A stretch of DNA of 34,495 bases from an uncultured Legionella sp. (GCA_945952115.1 CAMFHA010000020.1:1-34495), one strand, 5' to 3'. Counted from the stretch's first letter, positions 1 to 8,219 are shown. A program made the numbers and translations. Notes: generated from the sequence alone by a model not told the origin.

Positions 1-165
1 ATGAGCCTTTTTTTTGTTCAATGCAAGCATTTTGAAAGATCACGGGTATATATAATAGCATTAATAGACAATAATAAATTGAAATTTAGGCTCTAGCAAT
101 TGAGTTGGTTATCCCTGTGGTTATCCCAAAAACTGAAAATCCTTTATTCGCCCCGTTTTATTTTT

Positions 166-230
166 CGTAACCCATTGATTTAATTGGCGTCCCGGAGAGG
201 ATTTGAACCTCCGACCTGCCCCTTAGGAGG
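166..230 (-). repeat. Attachment-site repeat, copy 1 (3' part of tRNA-Arg(CCT))
   Basis: Read on the minus strand this holds the anticodon loop (CTCCTAA, anticodon CCT), the variable region, the T arm and the acceptor 3' strand, ending in an encoded CCA at 185. About 19 bp past the tRNA end are also shared with copy 2. No 5' half of a tRNA follows on the right, so it is a displaced 3' fragment and not a working gene. It matches 12570-12634 with two mismatches (positions 182 and 204). The T-loop reads TTTGAAT here and TTCGAAT in the other copy. Tyrosine-recombinase islands commonly use tRNA 3' ends in this way. Which repeat is attL and which attR is inferred. Confidence 0.88.
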
Positions 231-234
231 CGCA

Positions 235-408
235 AAAGGTTAAATCCATCGTTGTCCAATAAAATCTTTAAATCCTTATAAAATATAGCCTAATCCCAGT
301 TGCTTTGTCTATTGTCGTCCAATACAATACGTCCAAATCCATAAATTTGTAGTCACCCGCGTAGGCACCACAATATTCACTTGCAACGTCATAACAAGGA
401 CATAGAGT
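235..408. promoter_or_regulatory. Left-end arm-site region of element A and rhuM upstream region
   Basis: This stretch between the att repeat and the RhuM gene has short repeats: GTCCAATA at 254-261 and 317-324, a related GTCCAAAT at 331-338, and TAGGCACC at 362-369. TAGGCACC recurs twice at the other end of the element (12512-12519 and 12524-12531), as expected for recombinase arm-type sites flanking a core. No promoter with good -35 and -10 boxes is obvious. The role is inferred from placement. Confidence 0.5.
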
Positions 409-1461
409 ATGAGCGATAAACTTCCCCAGAATAAATTGACTATTCGTAATAGTACGGCTGAATTTCTTATTTTTACCCAACAATCAGGTGAGAATGGGAT
501 TGAGGTTCGTTATGAAGAGGGGTCTATCTGGTTGACTCAAAAATTAATGGCTGAGTTGTTTGATGTCACTACTCCCACTATTAATGAACATCTTAAAAAT
601 ATCTTTGAATCTAATGAACTTGTTCAAAATTCAGTTATTAGGAAATTCCTAACAACTGCCAATGATGGCAAGAATTACAATACTCAGTTTTATAACTTGG
701 ATGCCATTATATCAGTTGGTTACAGAGTTAATTCGAAGCGTGCTACACAATTTCGCCAATGGGCGACTCAGGTTTTAAGCGAGTTTGCCATTAAGGGTTT
801 TATTCTGGATAAAAAACGACTTGAGAATGGTAGTTTTCTGGGAGAAGACTATTTTGAACAATTGCTTGCAGAAATTAGAGAAATTCGTCTTAGCGAACGT
901 CGCTTTTACCAAAAAATTACTGATATTTACGCCACCAGTGTTGATTACAATAAAAATGCACCAACTACACGAGACTTCTTCGCGAAAGTGCAAAATAAAC
1001 TGCATTATGCAATTCATGGCCACACGGCATCTGAGCTTGTGCTTAAACGCGCTGATAGCAATAAACCACACATGGGACTCACGAGTTGGGAACATAGTCC
1101 AAATGGAAAAATTCTTAAAACTGATGTGCCAGTTGCAAAAAACTATCTGACAACAGAAGAATTGGAGTCTCTTGGTCGTATCGTTAATGCCTATTTGGAA
1201 TTGGCAGAAAATCGCGCCAAGCGAAAAATTCCTATGACGATGGAGGATTGGGCCACACGATTAGACAAATTTCTAGAGTTTGATGAGCGTGATGTATTGC
1301 AGAATTCAGGAAAAATTAGTGCAAAAATCGCTAAAGATTATGCTGAAAGTGAATTTGAGAAATATCGCATTATTCAGGACCGCCTCTTTGAGTCTGATTT
1401 TGATAGGGAGATTAAAGCTATTACGCAAGAAATAGATACTCAGGATAAAGGCGACCAATGA
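409..1461 (+). CDS. RhuM family protein
   Basis: This 350-residue protein matches the RhuM family, named from a Salmonella SPI-3 gene and common on islands and next to restriction or toxin-antitoxin genes; its biochemical function is not established. The N-terminal third carries the typical pattern IWLTQKLMAELF, then TINEHLKNIF, a helix-turn-helix-like region of the kind seen in phage Bro/KilA-N proteins. It continues through YNLDAIISVGYRVNS (about residues 105-119) and RATQFRQWATQVL. The charged C-terminal half is alpha-helical. The length is normal for the family. A purine-rich AAGGA precedes the ATG. It lies between the att repeat and the integrase, a typical cargo position at an island edge. 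Confidence 0.88.
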   Translation: MSDKLPQNKLTIRNSTAEFLIFTQQSGENGIEVRYEEGSIWLTQKLMAELFDVTTPTINEHLKNIFESNELVQNSVIRKFLTTANDGKNYNTQFYNLDAIISVGYRVNSKRATQFRQWATQVLSEFAIKGFILDKKRLENGSFLGEDYFEQLLAEIREIRLSERRFYQKITDIYATSVDYNKNAPTTRDFFAKVQNKLHYAIHGHTASELVLKRADSNKPHMGLTSWEHSPNGKILKTDVPVAKNYLTTEELESLGRIVNAYLELAENRAKRKIPMTMEDWATRLDKFLEFDERDVLQNSGKISAKIAKDYAESEFEKYRIIQDRLFESDFDREIKAITQEIDTQDKGDQ

Positions 1462-1529
1462 TGGGCAATTTTTGGATGAGCCTTTCATTTCAAATTAGGG
1501 ATTTACTGGTTTCTGAATTCACACTTTTC

Positions 1530-1579
1530 AATTGTGCAGGAGCCGCTTGCACAATTATGCAACGCTGCGTTGCATAATT
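1530..1579. promoter_or_regulatory. Two fused perfect inverted repeats before the integrase
   Basis: Arms AATTGTGCA (1530-1538) and TGCACAATT (1548-1556) form one hairpin; a G-T and a G-C pair extend it to an 11-bp stem with a 5-base loop. Arms AATTATGCAACG (1553-1564) and CGTTGCATAATT (1568-1579) form a second stem of 12 bp around CTG. The two share the central AATT, so they could be alternative structures or adjacent operators. No T-run follows, so an intrinsic terminator is less likely than a protein-binding site. The TGCAA/TTGCA half-sites resemble those clustered at 6101-6253. Confidence 0.6.
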
Positions 1580-1605
1580 TAAAACTCTAGGCGGAGTGTT
1601 CATTT

Positions 1606-2955
1606 ATGGGTAAACTGACCTCAAAAGAGGTGGATAATGCGCCTCCACGCGATAAAGAATACAGAATGCATGATGGGGACGGATTGTTTTTGCGTATACG
1701 TCCAAGTGGCTCTAAAAGTTGGTTATTTTCATTTAGCTTGCCAGGCAATCGTCAGTTATTCAGAATGCCTATTGGCGCATTAAAAGATGTCAGCTTGAAA
1801 GAGGCTCGCAAGAAAATAATTGAATTACGGAAATTAGTAGAGGAAGGAATTGACCCCCGCACTGCTAAGGCTGCTGCGATTGCTGCCAATGCGCAAGCCA
1901 TCACCATGCAAGCCTTATTTGATGCTTGGGTTGATTTTGAAAAAGTTGCCGGTAGAGTTACCGCTACATGGATTAAACGTCATGAAGACCGTTGGCGGCT
2001 TCACTTAAAAAAAACACTGGGTAATATACTCGCGCGGGATGTAACTAGAGTGCACTTGGCAACGGCACTGGATGCCATGACACGGAAGGGGATTAGGGAA
2101 GAAACTCGCAAAGCACTGTCTACGCTTAACCTAATGATGGATTACGCATTAACCCGCCATTTTATTGAGCTAAACCCTGCGCGCTTGTTAAAGCCAAAAG
2201 ATTTTGCGGCAACTGCTAGTAAGCCGCGCGACCGCGTATTGTCCTTATCTGAATTATGCAGGGTCTGGCAAGCCTTAGAGCAGTCCAGTGATACAACTCA
2301 ATTTAATAAGCAGATACCGGCTATGTCGATTGTGACTTCAAGTGCGATTAAGCTTTTAATTTTGACTGGCGCACGCCGTGGTGAAATTGCCGCTATGCGC
2401 TGGGGGGAGTTAAACCTCGATGCAGGAGTCTGGTTATTACCATCAGAGAGAACGAAAAATCGTCAAGCACATACAATTTATCTTTCTAATTTAGCCGTTG
2501 AAATTATTCAATCACTATTACCCATATCGAGTAATTCACAGTTTGTGTTCGACACAGGACATTATAGGGATGGCGGTCATATTCATGCTGATACTCTAAC
2601 AGGTGTTATTGCTCGATTACGGGGCACCGTTACTGGTTCAAAAAAGAAAATTACTGACTCTGCGCCGTTGATTGATATGAAACCATTCAGTATTCACGAC
2701 TTACGAAGGTCAGCAGCTACAGCCTGGGGGGAGTATTTAAAAACAGAGCCGCATGTTATTGAAAAAATGTTGAATCATCAGCCATTAAATAAGTTAGTAG
2801 CAACTTATCAGCGTGCGGTTTATGCCGATGAGCAAAAGTCAGCTTGGTCGGATTGGGGAAAGTTAATAGAGCATCAATTACACGTAACTCAGCAATTAAT
2901 GGATGTGAGTGGTTCATTTGCAACATTGCAACCAGATGATGCAAGGTTGAGCTGA
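1606..2955 (+). CDS. Tyrosine recombinase/integrase of element A
   Basis: This 449-residue integrase is of the P4-like type with an N-terminal arm-binding domain (DUF4102-like, residues ~1-90, with GDGLFLRIRPSGSKSW). A core-binding SAM-like helical domain covers ~95-210. The catalytic domain shows the first Arg in GARRGEIAAMRW (~255), HDLRRSAAT (~363-371), LNHQP (~388) and a C-terminal Tyr in ATYQRAVY (~400). All the usual residues are present, so it is probably active. It is predicted to recombine the tRNA-Arg att repeats at 166 and 12570. GGCGGAG lies about 10 bases before the ATG. The two palindromes just upstream may mediate autoregulation. Confidence 0.95.
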   Translation: MGKLTSKEVDNAPPRDKEYRMHDGDGLFLRIRPSGSKSWLFSFSLPGNRQLFRMPIGALKDVSLKEARKKIIELRKLVEEGIDPRTAKAAAIAANAQAITMQALFDAWVDFEKVAGRVTATWIKRHEDRWRLHLKKTLGNILARDVTRVHLATALDAMTRKGIREETRKALSTLNLMMDYALTRHFIELNPARLLKPKDFAATASKPRDRVLSLSELCRVWQALEQSSDTTQFNKQIPAMSIVTSSAIKLLILTGARRGEIAAMRWGELNLDAGVWLLPSERTKNRQAHTIYLSNLAVEIIQSLLPISSNSQFVFDTGHYRDGGHIHADTLTGVIARLRGTVTGSKKKITDSAPLIDMKPFSIHDLRRSAATAWGEYLKTEPHVIEKMLNHQPLNKLVATYQRAVYADEQKSAWSDWGKLIEHQLHVTQQLMDVSGSFATLQPDDARLS

Positions 2956-2989
2956 TTATTTAGGTAAATTAATACCATAGGATTTTAAA

Positions 2990-3772
2990 ATGATTAACAA
3001 TGGATTTTTATATGAAGTTAAAAGTATCGACCAATTACCGGAATGGTTTAATTTAGAAAATTATGCGCCTGCTTCTGATTTAAATGCTAAAGGATGGTAT
3101 GAGCAGTTATTTATTCGTTGGTTCTGTTATACAACGGGTATGCTGGAAAACCTTAGCTCTTCTGTTATCGATAAAATACGTCAGAAATCCATAATTGAAA
3201 TTGCAGGAAATGAACAATTTGAGACCATAATGCAATTCAGTACTACTAAGTTGCATAGTAAAGCTCCTTTAGATATTCATTTCACTACTCTACGAGAGTT
3301 GGCTCTTCTTTCTACCAAGTTACCCAGTCAATTCGAATATGCAGTGAAGTGGATTACACAAAATCATTTAAATCCGCAGTTTCCCCATGAAGAATTTATT
3401 GATGAGCCTATTACCGATATCTGTAAAGATACTGAAGGTGATAACTTGATAGTAACATTCAATAAAAACTTACCGGAAACAGCCTTAATGAAGCAGTTTC
3501 AGAATTTTATACAAAATATAAAACGCCAATCCGAAAAGGGTGCTCAAAAATTCAACCATCAGAAATGGCATAAGTATGGAATTTTGCCATATATCGATTT
3601 ACAAATGTGGTCTATCCAACATGAAAACCATATAACGATAGAAGTATTAGCAAATGCTATTCATCCTTATGGGGAAAGAAATGAAGATAATCTGCGTAAA
3701 ACTACCATTCCAAATGCAAACTTTTTGATGACTCCTCAAGGTCTTTTAAAATTGGCATCACAAATTGAATGA
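2990..3772 (+). CDS. Hypothetical protein (DUF6387-like)
   Basis: This 260-residue soluble protein has no signal peptide or membrane segment. It follows the integrase by 34 bases in the same direction. The C-terminal half has a YGILPYIDLQMW block (about residues 196-207) and a final PNANFLMTPQGLLKLA. These resemble DUF6387 proteins, often found next to integrases on islands. Function is unknown. The assignment is from memory of the pattern and is tentative. Confidence 0.6.
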   Translation: MINNGFLYEVKSIDQLPEWFNLENYAPASDLNAKGWYEQLFIRWFCYTTGMLENLSSSVIDKIRQKSIIEIAGNEQFETIMQFSTTKLHSKAPLDIHFTTLRELALLSTKLPSQFEYAVKWITQNHLNPQFPHEEFIDEPITDICKDTEGDNLIVTFNKNLPETALMKQFQNFIQNIKRQSEKGAQKFNHQKWHKYGILPYIDLQMWSIQHENHITIEVLANAIHPYGERNEDNLRKTTIPNANFLMTPQGLLKLASQIE

Positions 3773-3892
3773 AAATTAACCGATCAGTTTAATAAAACAA
3801 ACTTACGGAAAAAGTCACGCGATTCTCTTTCCTTCTGCTTATAAATTCATCTATCTAAAATGGCTCTATTAATTAACTAATGGAGTCAAATA

Positions 3893-4120
3893 ATGTCTAA
3901 TGGAACAGAAAAGAATTTTCGTATTCTTCGTTTAAAAGAGGTCGAAAATCGTACTGGCTTAAAGAGGTCCACTATATATAATCGAATATCCCTTGGCGCC
4001 TTTCCAAAGCAAATTTCTCTTGGCGGGGATAGGGCAATCGGTTGGTTAGAATCTGAAATTAACGACTGGATTCAGCAGAGGATAATGAAAAGCCGACATG
4101 AGGAGATGACTCATGTTTAA
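3893..4120 (+). CDS. AlpA family regulatory protein
   Basis: This small (75-residue) MerR-like winged-helix DNA-binding protein has the AlpA signature: RLKEVENRTGLKRSTIYNRI near the N-terminus, then FPKQISLGGDRAIGWLESEINDWI. In P4-like satellites and cryptic prophages AlpA controls the integrase and element excision. Here it heads a replication operon: its end overlaps the primase start by 8 bases. A 120-bp gap upstream presumably holds the promoter. Family assignment is firm; the target promoter is not known. Confidence 0.92.
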   Translation: MSNGTEKNFRILRLKEVENRTGLKRSTIYNRISLGAFPKQISLGGDRAIGWLESEINDWIQQRIMKSRHEEMTHV

Positions 4121-5111
4121 TAGTAGCGAAGTGTTAAATACAGCCAAGGGCCAATGGCCGCAAATCTTGGATTCACTAGGAATAAACACCTCATTCCTTA
4201 AAAATAAACATGGTCCATGCCCCGCATGTGGAGGAAAAGACCGCTTTAGATTTGATGATAAAAATGTAGGTGCGTTCTTTTGTAATAACTGTGGGGCAGG
4301 ACATGGCATCAAGCTATTACAATTATGTTGTGGCTGGGATTATCATCACGCTTTGGAGCGAGTTGCTAGAGTGCTTAGAATTAGGCCGCAGAATTATCAG
4401 TATAACAAACCAAGGCATATAACTGACATTCTTAAAAACATTAACCTTAACAATTTACCAAATAAAGAGTCCTTCAAAAACAAACATGAGCCTTTAAAAA
4501 ATGTTTGGTCATCATCAAAGCCTATAATTTTTAATGATCCTGTAGATCGATATTTGCAATCTAGGGGCATGAGGCTTAGCTCGTTTCCAAAATCATTGCG
4601 TTTCCACCCAAACTTACCGTACTACGAAGATGGAAAATTCCTAGGTAAGTTCGAGGCAATGATTGCATTGGTGCAAGATGAAAAGAATCATGGGGTCACT
4701 TTGCATAGAACCTATCTTAAGAACGGGAGAAAAGCTAATGTTTCCTATCCAAAGAAGCTGATGTCTCCAGTTCGAAAATCGGCTACCACAGGCGCGTCAA
4801 TAAAACTTTTTGAACCAATAAATGGTGTATTAGCAATAGCTGAAGGAATTGAAACAGCCTTATCATTTTATATGGCAAACAAAATTCCAGTATGGGCATC
4901 TATTAGTGCTCATGGAATGGAAAAAATTGTTTTACCAGACTCTGTGCATGAAGTTGTTATAGCGGCTGATAATGATGAGTCTGGTCAAGGTCAAAAATCA
5001 TCTTTAATACTTGCACATCGGCTGATAAATGAAGGAAAAAAAGTTAAAAGGCTTGTGCCTCCAAAAATAGGACAAGATTTTAATGATATTTTATTGAGGG
5101 GTATTAAATGA
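4113..5111 (+). CDS. Zinc-finger/Toprim DNA primase
   Basis: This 332-residue primase-type protein is likely to make primers for element replication. Residues ~35-65 hold a zinc ribbon of P4-alpha/DnaG type: CPACGGKDRFRF followed by CNNC. The C-terminal Toprim domain shows GVLAIAEGIETALSFY (with the catalytic Glu, residues ~236-250) and AADNDESGQG (metal-binding Asp residues, ~285-294). There is no fused helicase; the helicase is the next gene, overlapping by 4 bases. This split primase plus RepA-like layout is common on AlpA-type integrative elements. Confidence 0.92.
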   Translation: MFNSSEVLNTAKGQWPQILDSLGINTSFLKNKHGPCPACGGKDRFRFDDKNVGAFFCNNCGAGHGIKLLQLCCGWDYHHALERVARVLRIRPQNYQYNKPRHITDILKNINLNNLPNKESFKNKHEPLKNVWSSSKPIIFNDPVDRYLQSRGMRLSSFPKSLRFHPNLPYYEDGKFLGKFEAMIALVQDEKNHGVTLHRTYLKNGRKANVSYPKKLMSPVRKSATTGASIKLFEPINGVLAIAEGIETALSFYMANKIPVWASISAHGMEKIVLPDSVHEVVIAADNDESGQGQKSSLILAHRLINEGKKVKRLVPPKIGQDFNDILLRGIK

Positions 5112-6088
5112 GCATTCAGGAAATTAGTAATTTTTTAGACAATACTCCTTATGAAACATCTCCATCGCTTGTTTCAGTGGATTTAAATAACTTTTTGAGC
5201 ATGGAATTGCCTCAACGTGAATTAATATTAAATCCGTGGTTACCTAAAGCAGGTTTGTGCATGATTCATGCGAAAACTGGCATCGGCAAAACACATATTT
5301 CATTAAATGTTGCTTATGCAGTTGCTTGTGGAGGAGATTTTTTGGGGTGGGAGGCTGAAAAACCTAGGGGTGTATTGTTTATTGATGGTGAGATGCCTGC
5401 GATGATTTTACAAGAGCGGTTAAAAAATATTTTAAAAATGAATAGGCATACGGAATTTCAAGAAGAATTCAAAATTATCACTCCAGATTTGCAAGAAATA
5501 GGAATTCCTGACATAGCTACTTTAGAGGGGCAATCTATAATTAATCAACACATTACCGATGGAGTTGATTTAATAATTCTAGATAATCTTAGCTGCCTTG
5601 TTAAATCAGGAAAGGAAAATGAGTCTGAAAGTTGGGAGCCTATTCAAACTTGGTTGCTTAATTTAAGAAGACAAGGAAAATCAGTGCTGCTTATCCATCA
5701 CGCAGGAAAATCAGGTTCTCAGCGTGGGGCATCAAAAAGACTAGATGTGCTTGATTCTGTTATTTATTTGGAAAGACCGGAGGGCTACACTCAGGATGAA
5801 GGAGCACGCTTCAATGTTGTTTATGAAAAAAACAGAGGCTTTTGCGGAGATGATGCAAAATCATTTGAGGCTAGTTTGGTTTGTGACCATCAAGGTAATT
5901 TAATTTGGAAAACAAACTCTTTAAAAGAAACCACATACCAGCAAGTTGTAAGATTATTAAATACAGGGATGACACAGGAGCAGATTGCAAAAGAACTCTC
6001 TCGTAACCCATCCACCATCAGCAGGCATGCAAACAAAGCTTATAGTGAGGGACTAATTAAAGTATCAAATCGTACTAAAAATAATTAG
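5108..6088 (+). CDS. RepA-like hexameric helicase (AAA_25) with C-terminal HTH
   Basis: This 326-residue RecA-fold ATPase resembles the RepA helicase of broad-host plasmids. Walker A is HAKTGIGKTHISLN (~residues 54-67). An acidic GVLFIDGEMP strand follows (~90), then Walker B LIILDNLSCL (~156) and the LLIHHAGKSGSQRGASKRLD segment (sensor region, ~195-214). The last 50 residues add a helix-turn-helix (MTQEQIAKELSRNPSTISRH), which could recognise the origin. It is coupled to the primase by an ATGA-type overlap. The adjacent TGCAA-rich noncoding DNA is the obvious candidate substrate. Confidence 0.9.
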   Translation: MSIQEISNFLDNTPYETSPSLVSVDLNNFLSMELPQRELILNPWLPKAGLCMIHAKTGIGKTHISLNVAYAVACGGDFLGWEAEKPRGVLFIDGEMPAMILQERLKNILKMNRHTEFQEEFKIITPDLQEIGIPDIATLEGQSIINQHITDGVDLIILDNLSCLVKSGKENESESWEPIQTWLLNLRRQGKSVLLIHHAGKSGSQRGASKRLDVLDSVIYLERPEGYTQDEGARFNVVYEKNRGFCGDDAKSFEASLVCDHQGNLIWKTNSLKETTYQQVVRLLNTGMTQEQIAKELSRNPSTISRHANKAYSEGLIKVSNRTKNN

Positions 6089-6100
6089 GCTGGTAGTTAG

Positions 6101-6253
6101 TTGCAGGGTTGCACCCCATATCAGAATGCAATTCTGCAACTTTCATCAGCGTGCAATAATTTTAGGCCGCCGTTAATGCAATTGCATAAATCGCACGCAA
6201 TATTAAATGCGAAGTTGCATGCTTGCATTTCTCTATGATGAGCAACTATGCAA
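6101..6253. repeat. TGCAA/TTGCA motif cluster, candidate replication origin
   Basis: Ten copies of TGCAA or its complement TTGCA occur in about 153 bp (starting at 6101, 6109, 6127, 6135, 6152, 6177, 6182, 6215, 6223 and 6249), several as back-to-back palindromes such as TGCAATTGCA. This is far above chance for a 5-mer. It lies directly after the primase-helicase operon and before a converging gene, in AT-rich noncoding DNA. Iteron-like clusters beside rep genes often act as origins. That role is inferred; a regulatory array is the alternative. Confidence 0.5.
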
Positions 6254-6298
6254 CTTAAGCGAAGGCTATGATTTTCAAGTGAAATTTTTCGGAAATTA

Positions 6299-6709
6299 TT
6301 AAGCTTCTTTGTCTTCAAAAGCATTCATTCTTTGATTAAGTTCTACCAAAGCGATAAGTCGAGCATTTGCACCAATTAAGGAGGCCACTTCTCCAGCTTC
6401 ACTGGGTGTTATAGCTCCAGATGTAACTGCTTGCAAAGCTTCCTTTCCAATAGATGAAATAGTTTGAGTGTAACTAGCATTACAATCAGGCATGCTGAAT
6501 TGAATCGGCTCATCCTTTGGTTTGGCTGGCAGCATGCGCTCTAAAAGTAATCGTAACATAGCCTCATTACCCTTAAGAGCCATATCGATAGCTACTTTAA
6601 ATAATGCTTCCTGGTGTGGTTCAACTAATGTGCTGAATACTTGCTGGCGAGTGCCTGTACCCTTGGGGCGTCCATTAGGGTTCCCACTTTTTCCTGTTTG
6701 AAAAGTCAT
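6299..6709 (-). CDS. DUF5681-like protein
   Basis: This 136-residue protein begins with TGKSGNPNGRPKGTGTRQQ, the pattern that defines DUF5681 and is frequent in phage and island genes, sometimes near terminase genes. The rest is helical, with LLLERMLPAKPKDEP in the middle and a C-terminal helix of ~40 residues. Function is unknown. It converges on the replication operon and follows the XRE repressor on the same strand. The start fits a purine-rich site upstream. Confidence 0.75.
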   Translation of the reverse strand: MTFQTGKSGNPNGRPKGTGTRQQVFSTLVEPHQEALFKVAIDMALKGNEAMLRLLLERMLPAKPKDEPIQFSMPDCNASYTQTISSIGKEALQAVTSGAITPSEAGEVASLIGANARLIALVELNQRMNAFEDKEA

Positions 6710-6797
6710 CCTATTCTCTTCTTTTCCTTGTTATTAACAATAAATAACAAGTTTGTTTGGTAAATAGTATTTTATCTCAAGGGGAAAGTAATATCGA

Positions 6798-7040
6798 TTA
6801 ATGGGGGCTTTTTAGTTGACGAATAGCAGGGATTAGCTCACTGACCTCAACTTGAAGAGTAATCGCTATCTGAATTAGGTTCTGGATGGACATATTTTGT
6901 TCTCCTCTTTCGATTCTTCCAAAATACGTTCTACCTAATTCCGCTTCCGCCGCAAAAGCTTCCTGACTGAAGCCTTTTAGTTTGCGAATTTCTTTGATTC
7001 TTTTACCTATCTTAATTAGGTTGGGGTGTCTTTTATTCAT
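6798..7040 (-). CDS. XRE-family HTH repressor
   Basis: This 80-residue single-domain Cro/C1-type regulator has its helix-turn-helix in residues ~10-65: IGKRIKEIRKLKGFSQEAFA, then LGRTYFGRIERGEQNMS. There is no C-terminal dimerisation or peptidase domain. It is transcribed away from the small gene at 7185, and the 130-bp space between them contains a GCCAC/GTGGC inverted repeat that may be an operator. It probably controls element A functions; the targets are inferred. Confidence 0.9.
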   Translation of the reverse strand: MNKRHPNLIKIGKRIKEIRKLKGFSQEAFAAEAELGRTYFGRIERGEQNMSIQNLIQIAITLQVEVSELIPAIRQLKSPH

Positions 7041-7184
7041 CTATAAAAGTTAATCGCATCGCACCTTATCAGGCCACACCTAATGAGTGGCATTTTTGCG
7101 ATGGATATTGTAGAATTACTCCTTTCTATGGATGGTAAATTCTGACAGGAGGTAAACACATATCTAATGTAAGTGAGATTAAAA

Positions 7185-7412
7185 ATGAAAGAACCAGGAT
7201 TTGTTGCGGCAAATAATCAAATTAGTTATGACCTAACTATCAATACTATTCATCGGATGTTTAATGATGAAATCAAGCATTGCTACCAGGATGTCGATGC
7301 CAACATTGCAAAGCATTTAGAAGGTTTCAGAGATGAATTTCTCTCTTTGTTTCAGCATGCGTACAAGGATGAAGAGTATAAAAATAGTCAACAATCAGAT
7401 GTTGCTTCATAA
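7185..7412 (+). CDS. Small hypothetical protein
   Basis: This is a short acidic protein of 75 residues from the ATG at 7185 (79 if the GTG at 7173 is used). It is predicted helical, without membrane segments, and I do not recognise it. A strong AGGAGG (7147-7152) is placed too far upstream for either start and is followed by a bare ATG-TAA at 7167-7172, so the true start is uncertain. It is divergent from the XRE repressor, a common place for a small regulatory or excisionase-like gene, but no motif supports that. Confidence 0.5.
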   Translation: MKEPGFVAANNQISYDLTINTIHRMFNDEIKHCYQDVDANIAKHLEGFRDEFLSLFQHAYKDEEYKNSQQSDVAS

Positions 7413-7715
7413 ATGAAATTACTATTTATATGAAATGACAGGCTCGGGATATAAATATTTTTACGATTTGCTTGCGCAAAAGATAACTATTAAAATGAAG
7501 ATGTTAGTGTTTTTCTGCTATAGGTGCCCACTAAATATGCTTAATCTACATTTTCATCAAGAAATTTGTATGTTATCTTTGCCTCGTTTCGTACTCATCT
7601 AGCATGTGTAGCTTGTTATGTAGTAGTCCTAAAAGGAATAAATTGAAACTCGTTTGTTAATTCAAATTTCTCTCTGGCTGATTTGCTTTGACAATAATAA
7701 AAGTACAAGGATTTT
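7413..7715. other. Intergenic region before the RiPP-like operon
   Basis: This is about 300 bp of AT-rich noncoding DNA. It includes the palindrome TTGCGCAA near 7470 and a TTGACA box at 7688-7693, but a matching -10 at normal spacing would overlap the start codon at 7716, so no promoter is called. No tRNA, terminator or extra ORF is evident. It probably contains the promoter of the operon that follows. Confidence 0.4.
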
Positions 7716-8219
7716 ATGTTTAATTATACTTCAATAGTCAGCATTCCCGCTTATGACTCATTAAATAATGGTTTGGTCATAGACTTTAAACTAACCACTA
7801 TTTCACAGGGTACATTTTTCATAAATACAACTGGAAAAGTAGCGGCAGCCTTGCAAAGAAATTTAAAGCGCATTATTGAAATAATGTCTTCACTAAAAAA
7901 ATCCTGGGAATGCTTTGAATCAATTGGTTATTCATTAGAATGCTCAAGCAATCAATTTGATGTTAAAGACTCTAAAAGCTCAAGCATGGCTTTGAGTATT
8001 GCTTTAATTAACCTTTATAGAGCCATGCATGGCCAAAAACAAGTACCCAATCTCTCTGGTACTGGTATTTTAAGGATTGATGGGTCATTTGATAACGCCC
8101 ATCTCGAAGAGAAAAAATATTCTGCGGCAAAGCAAAACCTAAAGAAATTAAATCAATTTATTACCCCCAATGAGAGTAAAAATTTATTCGAATTAGAAAA
8201 CTTAATTAATCGGCTTTAA
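7716..8219 (+). CDS. Stand-alone Lon-type (S16) peptidase domain protein
   Basis: This 167-residue protein has no AAA domain. Residues ~35-150 align without gaps to the proteolytic domain of Lon. TTGKVAAALQRNLK matches Lon's TGSLGEVMQESI region. Ser90 in KSSSMALSIAL takes the place of catalytic Ser679, Thr115-Gly116 matches the conserved TGE, and Lys133 in HLEEKKYSAAK lies exactly 43 residues after Ser90, as Lys722 does in E. coli Lon. The PSAG motif itself is changed to SSMA. It could process the precursor peptide encoded two genes downstream, or be a non-proteolytic S16/S5-fold protein as in RadA. It is the first gene of a tightly spaced operon. AAGGA precedes the ATG. Confidence 0.65.
   Translation: MFNYTSIVSIPAYDSLNNGLVIDFKLTTISQGTFFINTTGKVAAALQRNLKRIIEIMSSLKKSWECFESIGYSLECSSNQFDVKDSKSSSMALSIALINLYRAMHGQKQVPNLSGTGILRIDGSFDNAHLEEKKYSAAKQNLKKLNQFITPNESKNLFELENLINRL

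Noticed and set aside
185..234. Functional tRNA-Arg gene at the left repeat
   Set aside because: Only the 3' part from the anticodon loop is present; the sequence to the right cannot form the D arm or the 5' acceptor strand. The same holds at 12589-12637.
775..1150. Overlapping ORFs on both strands within the RhuM gene
   Set aside because: They are out-of-frame shadows without recognisable motifs; the RhuM frame has clear family patterns.
6101..6253. CRISPR array
   Set aside because: The TGCAA motifs are only 5 bases, irregularly spaced and on both strands; there are no repeat-spacer units and no cas genes in the window.
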